Shown piece by piece: positions 1 through 5,524 of a DNA stretch of 5,527 bases. Source of the stretch: Cyanobacteria bacterium UBA8803 (GTDB taxonomy: Bacteria; Cyanobacteriota; Cyanobacteriia; Cyanobacteriales; Coleofasciculaceae); assembly GCA_003505715.1 (NCBI GenBank), contig DNXU01000026.1, positions 6,013 to 11,539 on the forward strand, read 5' to 3'. Below the pieces are notes generated by a model. The model did no database searches. It saw nothing but the letters and a program-made list of their open reading frames with translations, and had not been told where the DNA came from. A program made the translations under genes and the position numbers. Position 1 is the first letter of the stretch, and every line of letters starts with the position of its first letter.

Positions 1-28
1 AGGGATGAGGGATTTTCATCCCTGTTTT
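1..28 (+). terminator. Candidate intrinsic terminator of an upstream gene outside the window
   Basis: AGGGATGA (1-8) pairs perfectly with TCATCCCT (16-23) around a 7-nt loop and is followed by a short T-rich stretch (GTTTTG, 24-29). The 8-bp stem with half G/C is acceptable for an intrinsic terminator, but the T tract is short and interrupted. The stem also contains the GGGATGA heptamer found repeatedly at 1142-1170, so it may instead be a fragment of a repeat. The gene it would terminate is not visible, and the stem could continue beyond the left edge. Confidence 0.4.
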
Positions 29-80
29 GTGAGGGATTGCTTATGGTGCCTCCTGCCTTTGGCCCTAAGTACTTAAAACT

Positions 81-476
81 ATGCAGATTTTGGCTTTGCG
101 GTTAAACCCAGATGAGGATTTAAAGACCGGCTTAAGGGATTTCGTCAACCAATATACTATTCAAGCGGGGTTTATTCTTACAGCCGTTGGCAGTCTTAAA
201 CGGGCCACTCTGCGCTTTGCTAGTCAGGATGACTCTCAAGTATTGGCTGAACGATTCGAGATTGTTTCCCTGGTTGGCACCCTTTCTATCCACAGCCTGC
301 ACTTACATATTGCTCTATCGGATCGCAACGGTCAAACCATCGGTGGACATGTGCTAGATGGGTGTATTATTTATACAACTGCCGAGATAGTTATCGGTGT
401 CAGCGATGATTTGGTTTTTCTCAGAACTCTGGATCAAAAAACTGGTTATAAAGAGCTAGATATTAGAAGGGTGTAA
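81..476 (+). CDS. PPC-domain (DUF296) protein, predicted DNA-binding
   Basis: The 131-residue protein is essentially one PPC domain (plants and prokaryotes conserved, DUF296). Visible hallmarks are the early GFILTAVGSL segment (residues 30-39), the LHLHIALSDRNG segment (73-84) and GGHVLDGCIIYTTAEIV (88-104). H74, H76 and H90 occupy the positions of the conserved histidines of the family, some members of which bind metal. In plants the domain is part of AT-hook proteins; bacterial stand-alone members are small, usually trimeric, and poorly characterised, and there is no AT-hook here, so DNA binding is only a family-level prediction. The length is normal for a single-domain member. The ATG at 81 is the first possible start, because an in-frame TAA lies at 66-68; there is no Shine-Dalgarno sequence. 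The gene is the only one in its direction before the opposite-strand gene at 537-1133. Domain assignment is firm, cellular role unknown. Confidence 0.88.
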   Translation: MQILALRLNPDEDLKTGLRDFVNQYTIQAGFILTAVGSLKRATLRFASQDDSQVLAERFEIVSLVGTLSIHSLHLHIALSDRNGQTIGGHVLDGCIIYTTAEIVIGVSDDLVFLRTLDQKTGYKELDIRRV

Positions 477-482
477 GGGAGC

Positions 483-530
483 TTTTTTTTACGCAGAGAA
501 CGCAGAGGGTATCGCGCCAGGTAGGCAGAG
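483..530. repeat. Intergenic ACGCAGAG repeat, left copy
   Basis: A run of eight T (483-490) is followed by ACGCAGAGA, then AACGCAGAGGGTATC (499-513), and a further GCAGAG at 525-530. The 15-mer at 499-513 recurs as an exact inverted copy at 1233-1247, where it is also next to an eight-base A/T run. From memory, ACGCAGAG-type short repeats are common between genes in many cyanobacterial genomes. The element fills most of the 60-bp space between the PPC gene and the convergent gene at 537-1133. Confidence 0.7.
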
Positions 531-536
531 TTTTTG

Positions 537-1133
537 TTAGGTCGTTTTTTGTTTGGGGGTAAGCCGAGGTTTAATTACCCGAAAATATAGGTAAATTGTT
601 AGATAAAATAAGTTGACCGCCATTATCAATCCTCTACCTGTCCAAGAATCAATTACCGGGAATACGTAAATGCTAGCTGCTAATACTAGCAACTTTTCTA
701 CCATCGACACAACCCTAGCGTGATGCTTGGTATCCCAATAAGATAACGGACTGATAAAACGATAATTACTCAAGGGGAAAAAATGACGATGAGCATCGTG
801 GTTGTGAACAGGGAAATCTAGGAGAGAATGCAAGACCATACTTAAACTGAGGATTTGCAATGGCTCCCAACCAAAGAAATGGGCAGTTGCTACTCCGAGC
901 AGTGCCAGGGGTATAGAATGAAAAGTTGCCACCAAGTTTTGCCAAAATGGTAGTTCGTAAGTTTCTGACCAAATTTGGCGTTCGGTTTGGCGGTGTACCA
1001 ATTTCGCCCAGAAGTATAGAAGAAAGATTGGTGCATCGGGTAAGATCGCACCGATGGTAATAGTCAAAGCAGGAATTGATTGCTGTTGACTCAACAAAGC
1101 TAAGTTAAGAATAGCGTGGCTGGGAGTATTCAA
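537..1133 (-). CDS. Conserved cyanobacterial membrane protein, YdjM/DUF457-like predicted metal-dependent hydrolase
   Basis: The 198-residue protein begins MNTPSHAILN and has an early ILPDAP motif (30-35), then HS at 72-73 and HSLLD at 102-106. A dense His/Asp cluster follows: H110, H112, D113, H115, H117, then D134 and H137/H138. Hydrophobic segments lie at about 20-42, 73-100, 147-162 and 168-184, suggesting an inner-membrane protein. A conserved N-terminal His, an LPD motif and membrane-embedded HS/HSxxD motifs resemble YdjM/DUF457-type proteins, predicted metal-dependent hydrolases; this is family resemblance, not proof. I recall close cyanobacterial relatives being labelled 'cobalamin biosynthesis CobQ', which nothing in this sequence supports. 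The start is TTG (1133-1131): reading upstream there is no ATG or GTG before an in-frame TAA at 1196-1194, and relatives I recall start at this residue. No Shine-Dalgarno sequence precedes it. The gene stands alone between inverted repeats. Confidence 0.75.
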   Translation of the reverse strand: MNTPSHAILNLALLSQQQSIPALTITIGAILPDAPIFLLYFWAKLVHRQTERQIWSETYELPFWQNLVATFHSIPLALLGVATAHFFGWEPLQILSLSMVLHSLLDFPVHNHDAHRHFFPLSNYRFISPLSYWDTKHHARVVSMVEKLLVLAASIYVFPVIDSWTGRGLIMAVNLFYLTIYLYFRVIKPRLTPKQKTT

Positions 1134-1140
1134 GGAAAAT

Positions 1141-1170
1141 AGGGATGAGGGGGTGAAGTATGAGGGATGA
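1141..1170. repeat. Degenerate GGGATGA heptamer repeats
   Basis: Successive units are GGGATGA (1142-1148), GGGGGTGA (1149-1156, one base longer), AGTATGA (1157-1163) and GGGATGA (1164-1170). This matches the style of short tandemly repeated repetitive sequences (STRRs, heptamers) in cyanobacteria. The 11-mer at 1141-1151 also occurs at 1-11 of the window. The repeats start 8 bp upstream of the TTG codon of the gene at 537-1133, so they lie in its 5' leader or promoter. Confidence 0.55.
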
Positions 1171-1217
1171 TATAATTTGCGCTTGCATTGGAATTAAGTA
1201 AGATATCACTTAAGAAG

Positions 1218-1255
1218 CTCTGCGTCCTCTGTGATACCCTCTGCGTTAAAAAAAA
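1218..1255. repeat. Intergenic ACGCAGAG repeat, right copy, inverted relative to 483-530
   Basis: On the plus strand the units read CTCTGCGT (1218-1225), CCTCTGTG (1226-1233) and CCCTCTGCGTT (1237-1247), then eight A (1248-1255). The reverse complement gives T8-AACGCAGAGGGTATC followed by two more CAGAG units, matching the left copy, including the unusual GTATC after the GAGG. The two copies face each other with their T8 runs outward and enclose the gene at 537-1133. Confidence 0.7.
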
Positions 1256-1294
1256 CCATCTTATATTGTTAAGTTTTCAGAGCTAATTGTCAAA

Positions 1295-1318
1295 CAAGCT
1301 ATGATAGCTCTCAGCTTG
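1295..1318 (+). promoter_or_regulatory. Possible chaB promoter -10 box within overlapping palindromes
   Basis: TATGAT (1300-1305) is a good match to a sigma-70-type -10 box and sits at the centre of the perfect palindrome AGCTAT-G-ATAGCT (1297-1309). A wider inverted repeat, CAAGCT (1295-1300) with AGCTTG (1313-1318), surrounds it. No good -35 hexamer is found 16-18 bp upstream; TTTTCA at 1274-1279 is 20 bp away. The palindromes could be an operator or an RNA hairpin. The start of transcription would be about 140 nt upstream of chaB. Confidence 0.22.
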
Positions 1319-1404
1319 AGAACGCGCAATTTTTATGTCCTGAGTCAGAAGCAAAATCATTATCTTTTCTAGCTACAGGTCGATTCTTCTCAAAGAAGCA
1401 GTGA

Positions 1405-1420
1405 GTATTCTGGCGAATAC
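1405..1420. promoter_or_regulatory. Perfect palindrome GTATTC-N4-GAATAC upstream of chaB
   Basis: Both six-base arms match exactly around TGGC, 29 bp before the chaB start codon and 15 bp before its ribosome binding site. It could be a repressor operator or a small hairpin in the chaB leader. The GTA...TAC ends recall NtcA sites, but the spacing is ten bases instead of the consensus eight, so that assignment is not made. Confidence 0.3.
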
Positions 1421-1435
1421 CAACCCCTTATATAG

Positions 1436-1441
1436 AGGAGG
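1436..1441 (+). promoter_or_regulatory. Strong Shine-Dalgarno sequence of chaB
   Basis: AGGAGG, within AGAGGAGGA (1434-1442), lies 8 bases before the ATG at 1450, an optimal distance. None of the other five genes in the window has a comparable site, so this one fixes the chaB start and suggests efficient translation of the small protein. Confidence 0.85.
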
Positions 1442-1449
1442 ACAGCCCC

Positions 1450-1653
1450 ATGCCCTATCAAACTCTTGAACAATTACCCGATAACGTTAAAGAATACCTC
1501 CCCAAACATGCCCAGGAGATTTTTCGGGCAGCGTTTAATAATGCCTTAGAGGAATACGGTGAGGAAGAAACGGCCTTTCGGGTGGCTTGGAGTGCTGTGA
1601 AGCGGGACTATGCCAAGGGAGAGGATGGCAACTGGCACAAGAAATCAGATTGA
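1450..1653 (+). CDS. chaB: ChaB family protein
   Basis: This 67-residue soluble protein matches the ChaB family along its whole length: an N-terminal LPDNVKEYLPKHAQEIF segment (residues 9-25), an AFNNALEEY helix, and the AFRVAWSAVKRDYAKG core (42-57) ending in DGNWHKK (59-65). In E. coli, ChaB is described as a regulator of the cation antiporter ChaA, but the biochemical role of the family is poorly understood, and neither chaA nor chaC lies nearby here. The length is close to the usual 60-80 residues. The start is fixed by a strong ribosome binding site 8 bases upstream. The ABC exporter gene begins 56 bp downstream on the same strand with no clear terminator between, so co-transcription is possible. 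Family assignment is secure; a role in cation transport is not shown. Confidence 0.92.
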   Translation: MPYQTLEQLPDNVKEYLPKHAQEIFRAAFNNALEEYGEEETAFRVAWSAVKRDYAKGEDGNWHKKSD

Positions 1654-1709
1654 ATCCTAGGGGAGAGTTCAGTTACCCTGGCAATTAAGGATATTCAGGG
1701 TTAGTCGGC

Positions 1710-3533
1710 GTGTCAAGTTCGCGATCGCATTATTCTCAAACCAAGAAACATCTGCCCCCATCAACGCATCCTCTTCAGCGTCTCCTGCATTACGGGCACA
1801 ACTACCGCACCCAAATCTGGCAGGCGACGGTTTGCTCGATTCTCAACAAGATATTTGACCTAGCACCTCCGGCTTTAATTGGTGCAGCTGTGGATGTGGT
1901 GGTGCAAAAGGAGGATTCTTTAATTGCCAAGCTAGGAGTCACCGATATCTTCGGGCAGTTACTGCTTTTGACCGTTATCAGCGCCATCATTTGGGGACTG
2001 GAATCTATTTTTGAATATGCCTATGCTCGGTTGTGGCGCAATCTGGCTCAGACGATTCAGCACGAGTTGCGCTTGAATGCCTACGACCATTTACAATCCC
2101 TGGAACTGGCTTATTTTGAGGACAGTAGTACAGGAGGGTTGATGTCTATCCTGAGCGATGATATCAACCAATTGGAGCGCTTTCTGGATGTAGGAGCTAA
2201 TGAGCTGTTGCAAGTCTCCACCACAGTGTTAATTATTGGTGGGGCATTCTTTATCCTGGCTCCCAGCGTAGCCTGGATGACTATTGTGCCGATCCCTTTT
2301 ATTCTGTGGGGTTCTATTGCCTTTCAGCGTCGCCTTGCTCCTCGTTACGCTAATGTCCGGGAAAAGGTGAGTCTGCTCAACGGGCAGTTAGCGAACAATC
2401 TGACGGGCATGACCGCGATTAAAAGCTTTACCGCTGAAGCCTATGAAAATCAGCGCATTGCTGCCCAAAGCGCAGCCTATCGCCAAAGTAACCGCCGAGC
2501 GATCGCCCTGTCTGCGGCCTTCGTGCCCATGATTCGGATGATTATCTTGGCAGGGTTTACAGGCATTCTCCTCTATGGGGGGATGGAGGCGGTGGCGGGT
2601 AGATTATCGGTGGGGACTTATAGCGTGTTAGTGTTCCTGACCCAGCGGTTGCTCTGGCCCTTAACCCGTTTGGGAGATACCCTGGATCTGTATCAGCGGG
2701 CGATGGCCTCGACGACACGGGTGATGAATCTGCTAGATACTCCGATTGCCATACATTCGGGAGACCTGGCCCTGCCAGTGGGTCAGGTGCGGGGCGAGTT
2801 GGAGTTGAAAGAGGTCACTTTTGCTTACAAAGGACGTGCCCCAGTGGTGGAGAATCTTTCCCTGCAAATTCCGGCAGGTAAAACTATTGCCATTGTTGGT
2901 GCCACAGGTTCGGGTAAAAGTACCCTGGTTAAGTTATTATTGAGGTTATACGAAATACAAGGGGGTAGTATAACCCTAGATGGGGTTGACCTGCGCCAGC
3001 TAGAGTTAGGGGATTTGCGTCGGGCGATCGGTTTAGTTAGCCAAGATGTCTTTTTATTTCACGGCACGGTCAGGGAAAATATTGCCTACGGTAGTTTTGA
3101 AGCGACGTTAGCTGAGGTGATGGCAGCGGCTGAGATTGCCGAAGCTCATGAGTTTATCTCTAAACTGCCCCAAGGGTATGACACGATTGTTGGGGAACGA
3201 GGGCAGAAATTATCGGGAGGGCAGCAGCAGCGGATTGCGATCGCTCGGGCAGTGTTGAAGAATCCACCGATTCTGATTCTGGATGAAGCGACTTCGGCAG
3301 TAGATAATGAGACCGAAGCTGCAATTGGGCGATCACTAGAGAAGATTATCAAAAATCGGACGACGATTGCGATCGCCCATCGGCTTTCTACGGTACGCAA
3401 TGCCGATTGTATCTATGTGATGGAGCAGGGTAAGTTAGTTGAGCAAGGGACTCATGAGGAACTGTTAGCGCGATCGGGGATTTATGCCATGCTCTGGCGG
3501 GTACAGTCGGGTTTGAAAGCAAGGGCGGCGTAA
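1710..3533 (+). CDS. ABC exporter half-transporter (ABCB/MsbA type), fused membrane and ATPase domains
   Basis: The 607-residue protein has an N-terminal six-helix membrane domain (helices near 37-60, 83-107, 166-184, 187-205, 267-291 and 299-318) and a C-terminal ATPase domain. All ATPase motifs are intact: A-loop Y373, Walker [10 protein letters not shown] (397-405, with K403), Q-loop Q445, signature LSGGQQQR (501-508), Walker B ILILDEA (521-527, catalytic E526), D-loop SAVD (529-532) and switch H557. The layout is that of a homodimeric or heterodimeric type IV exporter pumping lipids, drugs or peptides outward across the inner membrane; the substrate cannot be read from the sequence. The start is GTG at 1710, because an in-frame TAA lies at 1686-1688 and no ATG occurs in the early codons; AGGG at 1697-1700 is a weak ribosome site. 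Two HIP1 octamers lie in the region coding for the ATPase motifs. The C-terminal codons LWRVQSGLK have a near-copy in the spacer downstream. Confidence 0.93.
   Translation: MSSSRSHYSQTKKHLPPSTHPLQRLLHYGHNYRTQIWQATVCSILNKIFDLAPPALIGAAVDVVVQKEDSLIAKLGVTDIFGQLLLLTVISAIIWGLESIFEYAYARLWRNLAQTIQHELRLNAYDHLQSLELAYFEDSSTGGLMSILSDDINQLERFLDVGANELLQVSTTVLIIGGAFFILAPSVAWMTIVPIPFILWGSIAFQRRLAPRYANVREKVSLLNGQLANNLTGMTAIKSFTAEAYENQRIAAQSAAYRQSNRRAIALSAAFVPMIRMIILAGFTGILLYGGMEAVAGRLSVGTYSVLVFLTQRLLWPLTRLGDTLDLYQRAMASTTRVMNLLDTPIAIHSGDLALPVGQVRGELELKEVTFAYKGRAPVVENLSLQIPAGKTIAIVGATGSGKSTLVKLLLRLYEIQGGSITLDGVDLRQLELGDLRRAIGLVSQDVFLFHGTVRENIAYGSFEATLAEVMAAAEIAEAHEFISKLPQGYDTIVGERGQKLSGGQQQRIAIARAVLKNPPILILDEATSAVDNETEAAIGRSLEKIIKNRTTIAIAHRLSTVRNADCIYVMEQGKLVEQGTHEELLARSGIYAMLWRVQSGLKARAA
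1721..1728. repeat. HIP1 octamer GCGATCGC (first of six)
   Basis: Exact copies of the highly iterated palindrome GCGATCGC lie at 1721-1728, 2499-2506, 3237-3244, 3369-3376, 4262-4269 and 4706-4713. All are inside coding regions: four in the ABC exporter gene and two in the kinase gene. None occurs in the first 1720 bases. HIP1 over-representation is a known mark of many cyanobacterial genomes and supports the assignment of the window. Confidence 0.9.
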
Positions 3534-3565
3534 TTGGTTCACGAATCAAAGCATCCCATCCCAAT

Positions 3566-3592
3566 GTAGGGGCGAGTCGCTTATTTCCCTAC
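3566..3592. repeat. Hairpin repeat GTAGGG...CCCTAC between genes
   Basis: GTAGGG (3566-3571) pairs with CCCTAC (3587-3592), and GCGAGTCGC between them (3572-3580) can form a small inner stem. GTAGGGGCG-type intergenic elements are, from memory, frequent in cyanobacteria. An ACGAATC heptamer occurs on both sides (3541-3547 and 3591-3597). There is no T tract after the stem, so it is not a typical intrinsic terminator, although it could stabilise the 3' end of the exporter transcript. Confidence 0.45.
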
Positions 3593-3620
3593 GAATCTAC
3601 CTGAAGCCCTCACTAATGAA

Positions 3621-3649
3621 TCTGGTGGGTACAGTCCGGTTTACAATAA
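3621..3649 (+). pseudogene. Apparent duplicated remnant of the ABC exporter gene's 3' end
   Basis: Positions 3621-3642 match 3493-3514, the end of the exporter gene, at 20 of 22 bases; the mismatches are C/T in the sixth base and G/C in the seventeenth. Read in the same phase, the copy encodes WWVQSGLQ followed by TAA (3647-3649), against WRVQSGLK in the gene. The phase is closed by TGA at 3617-3619, so nothing is expressed from it. The distance between copies is 128 bp. It may be the original gene end separated by a small insertion, a short local duplication, or coincidence. Confidence 0.5.
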
Positions 3650-4108
3650 ATGGGCTTGGTTCTAGACAAATTTCAAACCATGTTCGCGTTCGGCAAGCCT
3701 CAACCAGAAAGGCCAGAAGATAAGTGGAAACGTCAACTTGCTCGCTTTGCTAAAGAGCATCAGCAAGAGTTGGCCGCCCTATCCTGGGGACTGTTCCTGG
3801 AGAAGGGGGCAAGTGATGATACTCTGGGCATTGATCTGAAACCGACGCCCCATTTTGTCTATTGCCCCAAAGAGGCGGTGGAAAAACTCAATCGCAATGT
3901 TGATAACTACTTACAGGAAATATTGGGAATTATAGATGGTCATAAACCAGAACAGGAAGTTCTGATCGTTGGGATTGGTAATGACCAAATTCAGCTGATT
4001 CAGTTTGCACCCGAACCTCTACCTCCGGTTTGTTATGAGCAATTAGGTAAGGATGTCGATACCTTATTAGCTGAATTAGAGCAGCTTTTAAAAGAACAAT
4101 TAGAGTAG
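3650..4108 (+). CDS. Conserved cyanobacterial protein, tentatively CcmS-like (beta-carboxysome assembly chaperone)
   Basis: The 152-residue soluble protein has no signal peptide or membrane segment. A basic/acidic helix with WKRQLARFAKEHQQELAAL (26-44) leads into strand segments TLGIDL (58-63) and HFVYCP (68-73), a helix KEAVEKLNRNVDNYLQEIL (74-92), two strands EVLIVGIG (103-110) and QIQLIQFAPEP (113-123), and an acidic C-terminal helix (129-152). I recognise the pattern as a widespread cyanobacterial family. The alpha/beta composition and my memory of the family suggest CcmS, a chaperone reported to bind the C-terminal tail of the carboxysome shell protein CcmK1, but no ccm gene is in the window and I cannot confirm it. 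The ATG at 3650 directly follows an in-frame TAA. The second ATG (3680, residue 11, MFAFGKP) is an equally plausible start; neither has a ribosome binding site. The last 9 bp overlap the convergent kinase gene. Confidence 0.7.
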   Translation: MGLVLDKFQTMFAFGKPQPERPEDKWKRQLARFAKEHQQELAALSWGLFLEKGASDDTLGIDLKPTPHFVYCPKEAVEKLNRNVDNYLQEILGIIDGHKPEQEVLIVGIGNDQIQLIQFAPEPLPPVCYEQLGKDVDTLLAELEQLLKEQLE

Positions 4109-5497
4109 ACATTGCGCCAATTTTTCTGCTAAAACTCCAGCGTGACGCCACCAGTTATACCCGCCTACCCACCGACGCGAGGGTAGATGTCCGATCGGTG
4201 CTGTTAAATCGAACTTTAATACAGGATCGAGGACATTGGGGTTGTGAACTGGCCAACCGACGCGATCGCAAAACTTGGGATAATCCCCCTCAGTCTCTTG
4301 ATAAATTTGGGCTTGGATGGTTAAGCCAAAACGTCCCTGACTGTACTTCACCCAAAGCTGGTCAATGGTACGCAAGTCTTCACAGGGTAACTCTTTAATA
4401 TCACTGTTTTTCAAGTAATAACCGGGTGTTTTGCCACTGGCTTGACAGATTACGATCCAAGTTTCCTCATCAGCTTGTTGCCACTTATGATGAGCCAGTA
4501 ACTGTTGTAGCTTGCGATAGTCAACACCCACTTCTGAGGCGAGGTTCAGCCTTGCCGATTTTTGCTTCGTCGGTTGCCAGGGATTGATAAAGTTTGTGCC
4601 TAGAGGGGGTGATGTTTTAGGTGATAGAGCCTCCCAGACTTCATCAGCAGATTGGTAGCGTAATTTGATCGTCTGTTGTATTAACTTATCCAGAATCTTG
4701 CCCAGGCGATCGCTCACCTGCGTAGTTGGTGGCAAGAAATCTCGCCACACCCAACAGTCATTAAAGGAATCATACATATCCCAGGGCGATACCTGAGTTA
4801 ATAGGTGAATACAGGTCACACCCAAACTATAAAGGTCACTCGACCAAAAGGCTTTACCCTTGATTTGTTCCGGTGCCATGTATTCCGGGCTACCGATAAT
4901 CGTACCAGTTTGCAGCAATGCCGTATCAGTAAGCAACTTAGCCACGCCAAAATCGATCAAAACTACTTTGCCATCATCGCGGCAGCGGATAATATTGGCG
5001 GGTTTAATATCCCGGTGAATGACTCGATGAGCGTGGATGTATTGGATAATCGGCACGATATCTTGCAATAACTGCCAAATCTGTGCCTCGTTATAGGTGC
5101 CCTTTTCCTTTAATTCTTCAGCTAGGGTTTGCCCTGCGATCAATTCCTGAATCAGATACAGTTGCCGATTTTGCTCAAAGTGAGCTAAGAGGGTAGGGAT
5201 TTGGGGATGTTGGCCGAGTTCGTCTAAGCGTATAGCTTCCTGTTGAAAGAGTTCAGCAGCTTTGTGGGCAACCTCAAAGCTGGCATTCTCCAGATAAAGT
5301 TGCTTAATGACACAGTGGGGTTTGCTGGGAATATCTTCATCAACTGCCAAAAAGGTGCGGCCAAATCCACCGCGACCAATCGCTTGCAGGGGACGATATC
5401 GATCTTTGAGCCGCAACTTAGCGCTGCAACTCAGACAAAATTGAGCCGAGTCTGAATTGGCAGGAGCAAGACATCCCGGAGTGACACAGTAGCTCAT
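4100..5497 (-). CDS. Ser/Thr protein kinase with N-terminal zinc ribbon and C-terminal GUN4 domain
   Basis: Three parts are visible in 465 residues. Residues 1-30 hold a CX4C-X11-CX2C zinc ribbon (C4, C9, C21, C24). Residues 34-291 are a Hanks-type kinase domain with glycine loop IGRGGFGRTF (40-49), ATP-binding K65, helix-C E87, catalytic HRDIKPAN (161-168; D163, N168), DFG (182-184), APE (208-210) and SDLYSLG (220-226); all catalytic residues are present, so it should be active. Residues about 320-465 form a GUN4 domain, with SEVGVDYRKLQQLL, CEDLRTIDQLWVKYSQGRFG (372-391) and TAPIGHLP (432-439). Stand-alone GUN4 binds porphyrins and stimulates Mg-chelatase in chlorophyll synthesis; whether the fused domain senses tetrapyrroles is inference. 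No membrane segment is seen, so it is likely cytosolic. The start ATG is fixed by an in-frame TAA two codons upstream (5503-5501); no ribosome binding site is seen. Its leader consists of heptamer repeats. Confidence 0.93.
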   Translation of the reverse strand: MSYCVTPGCLAPANSDSAQFCLSCSAKLRLKDRYRPLQAIGRGGFGRTFLAVDEDIPSKPHCVIKQLYLENASFEVAHKAAELFQQEAIRLDELGQHPQIPTLLAHFEQNRQLYLIQELIAGQTLAEELKEKGTYNEAQIWQLLQDIVPIIQYIHAHRVIHRDIKPANIIRCRDDGKVVLIDFGVAKLLTDTALLQTGTIIGSPEYMAPEQIKGKAFWSSDLYSLGVTCIHLLTQVSPWDMYDSFNDCWVWRDFLPPTTQVSDRLGKILDKLIQQTIKLRYQSADEVWEALSPKTSPPLGTNFINPWQPTKQKSARLNLASEVGVDYRKLQQLLAHHKWQQADEETWIVICQASGKTPGYYLKNSDIKELPCEDLRTIDQLWVKYSQGRFGLTIQAQIYQETEGDYPKFCDRVGWPVHNPNVLDPVLKFDLTAPIGHLPSRRWVGGYNWWRHAGVLAEKLAQCLL

Positions 5498-5503
5498 TCG
5501 TTA

Positions 5504-5524
5504 TTGTTCATTGTTCATTGTTCA
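5504..5524. repeat. Three tandem TTGTTCA heptamers upstream of the kinase gene
   Basis: Exact TTGTTCA units occupy 5504-5510, 5511-5517 and 5518-5524, and the array probably continues past the right edge, since the next base also fits. This is a typical cyanobacterial STRR-type heptamer array. It begins 6 bp before the kinase start codon and therefore forms its 5' leader; each unit boundary creates an ATG on the coding strand. Confidence 0.8.

Larger units (their letters stand above)
1134..1449. other. Non-coding stretch of 316 bp between divergent genes
   Basis: This is the shared upstream region of the 537-1133 gene (leftward) and chaB (rightward). It holds GGGATGA-type heptamers (1141-1170), the right-hand ACGCAGAG repeat (1218-1255), two close palindromes near a TATGAT box (1295-1318), a 5-bp hairpin CTTCT/AGAAG (1386-1390 and 1394-1398), a perfect GTATTC-N4-GAATAC palindrome (1405-1420) and the chaB ribosome binding site. 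I see no convincing small gene or tRNA in it. Confidence 0.8.

Noticed and set aside
450..490. Possible terminator after the PPC gene: AAAGAGCT (450-457) with AGCTTTTT (480-487), followed by T.
   Set aside because: The stem consumes most of the T run, contains a G-T pair, has a 22-nt loop and begins inside the coding region; too weak to annotate.
1405..1420. GTA...TAC palindrome as an NtcA nitrogen-control site.
   Set aside because: The spacing is ten bases rather than eight, and no suitably placed -10 box follows, because TATATA at 1430-1435 would start transcription within the ribosome binding site.
1802..3400. Minus-strand open frames opposite the ABC exporter (1802-1990, 3146-3400).
   Set aside because: The sense strand encodes an intact exporter with every motif; the antisense frames have no family features.
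3566..3592. Hairpin as intrinsic terminator of the exporter gene.
   Set aside because: No T tract follows the stem, and the loop is long; kept only as a repeat-like hairpin.
4198..5455. Several plus-strand open frames opposite the kinase gene (4198-4398, 4805-5071, 5243-5455).
   Set aside because: They lie antisense to a well-supported kinase/GUN4 coding region, resemble no known protein and lack ribosome binding sites; they are shadows of the real gene.
5504..5524. Tandem repeats as a CRISPR array.
   Set aside because: The units are 7 bp, directly adjacent and without spacers, and no cas gene is present.
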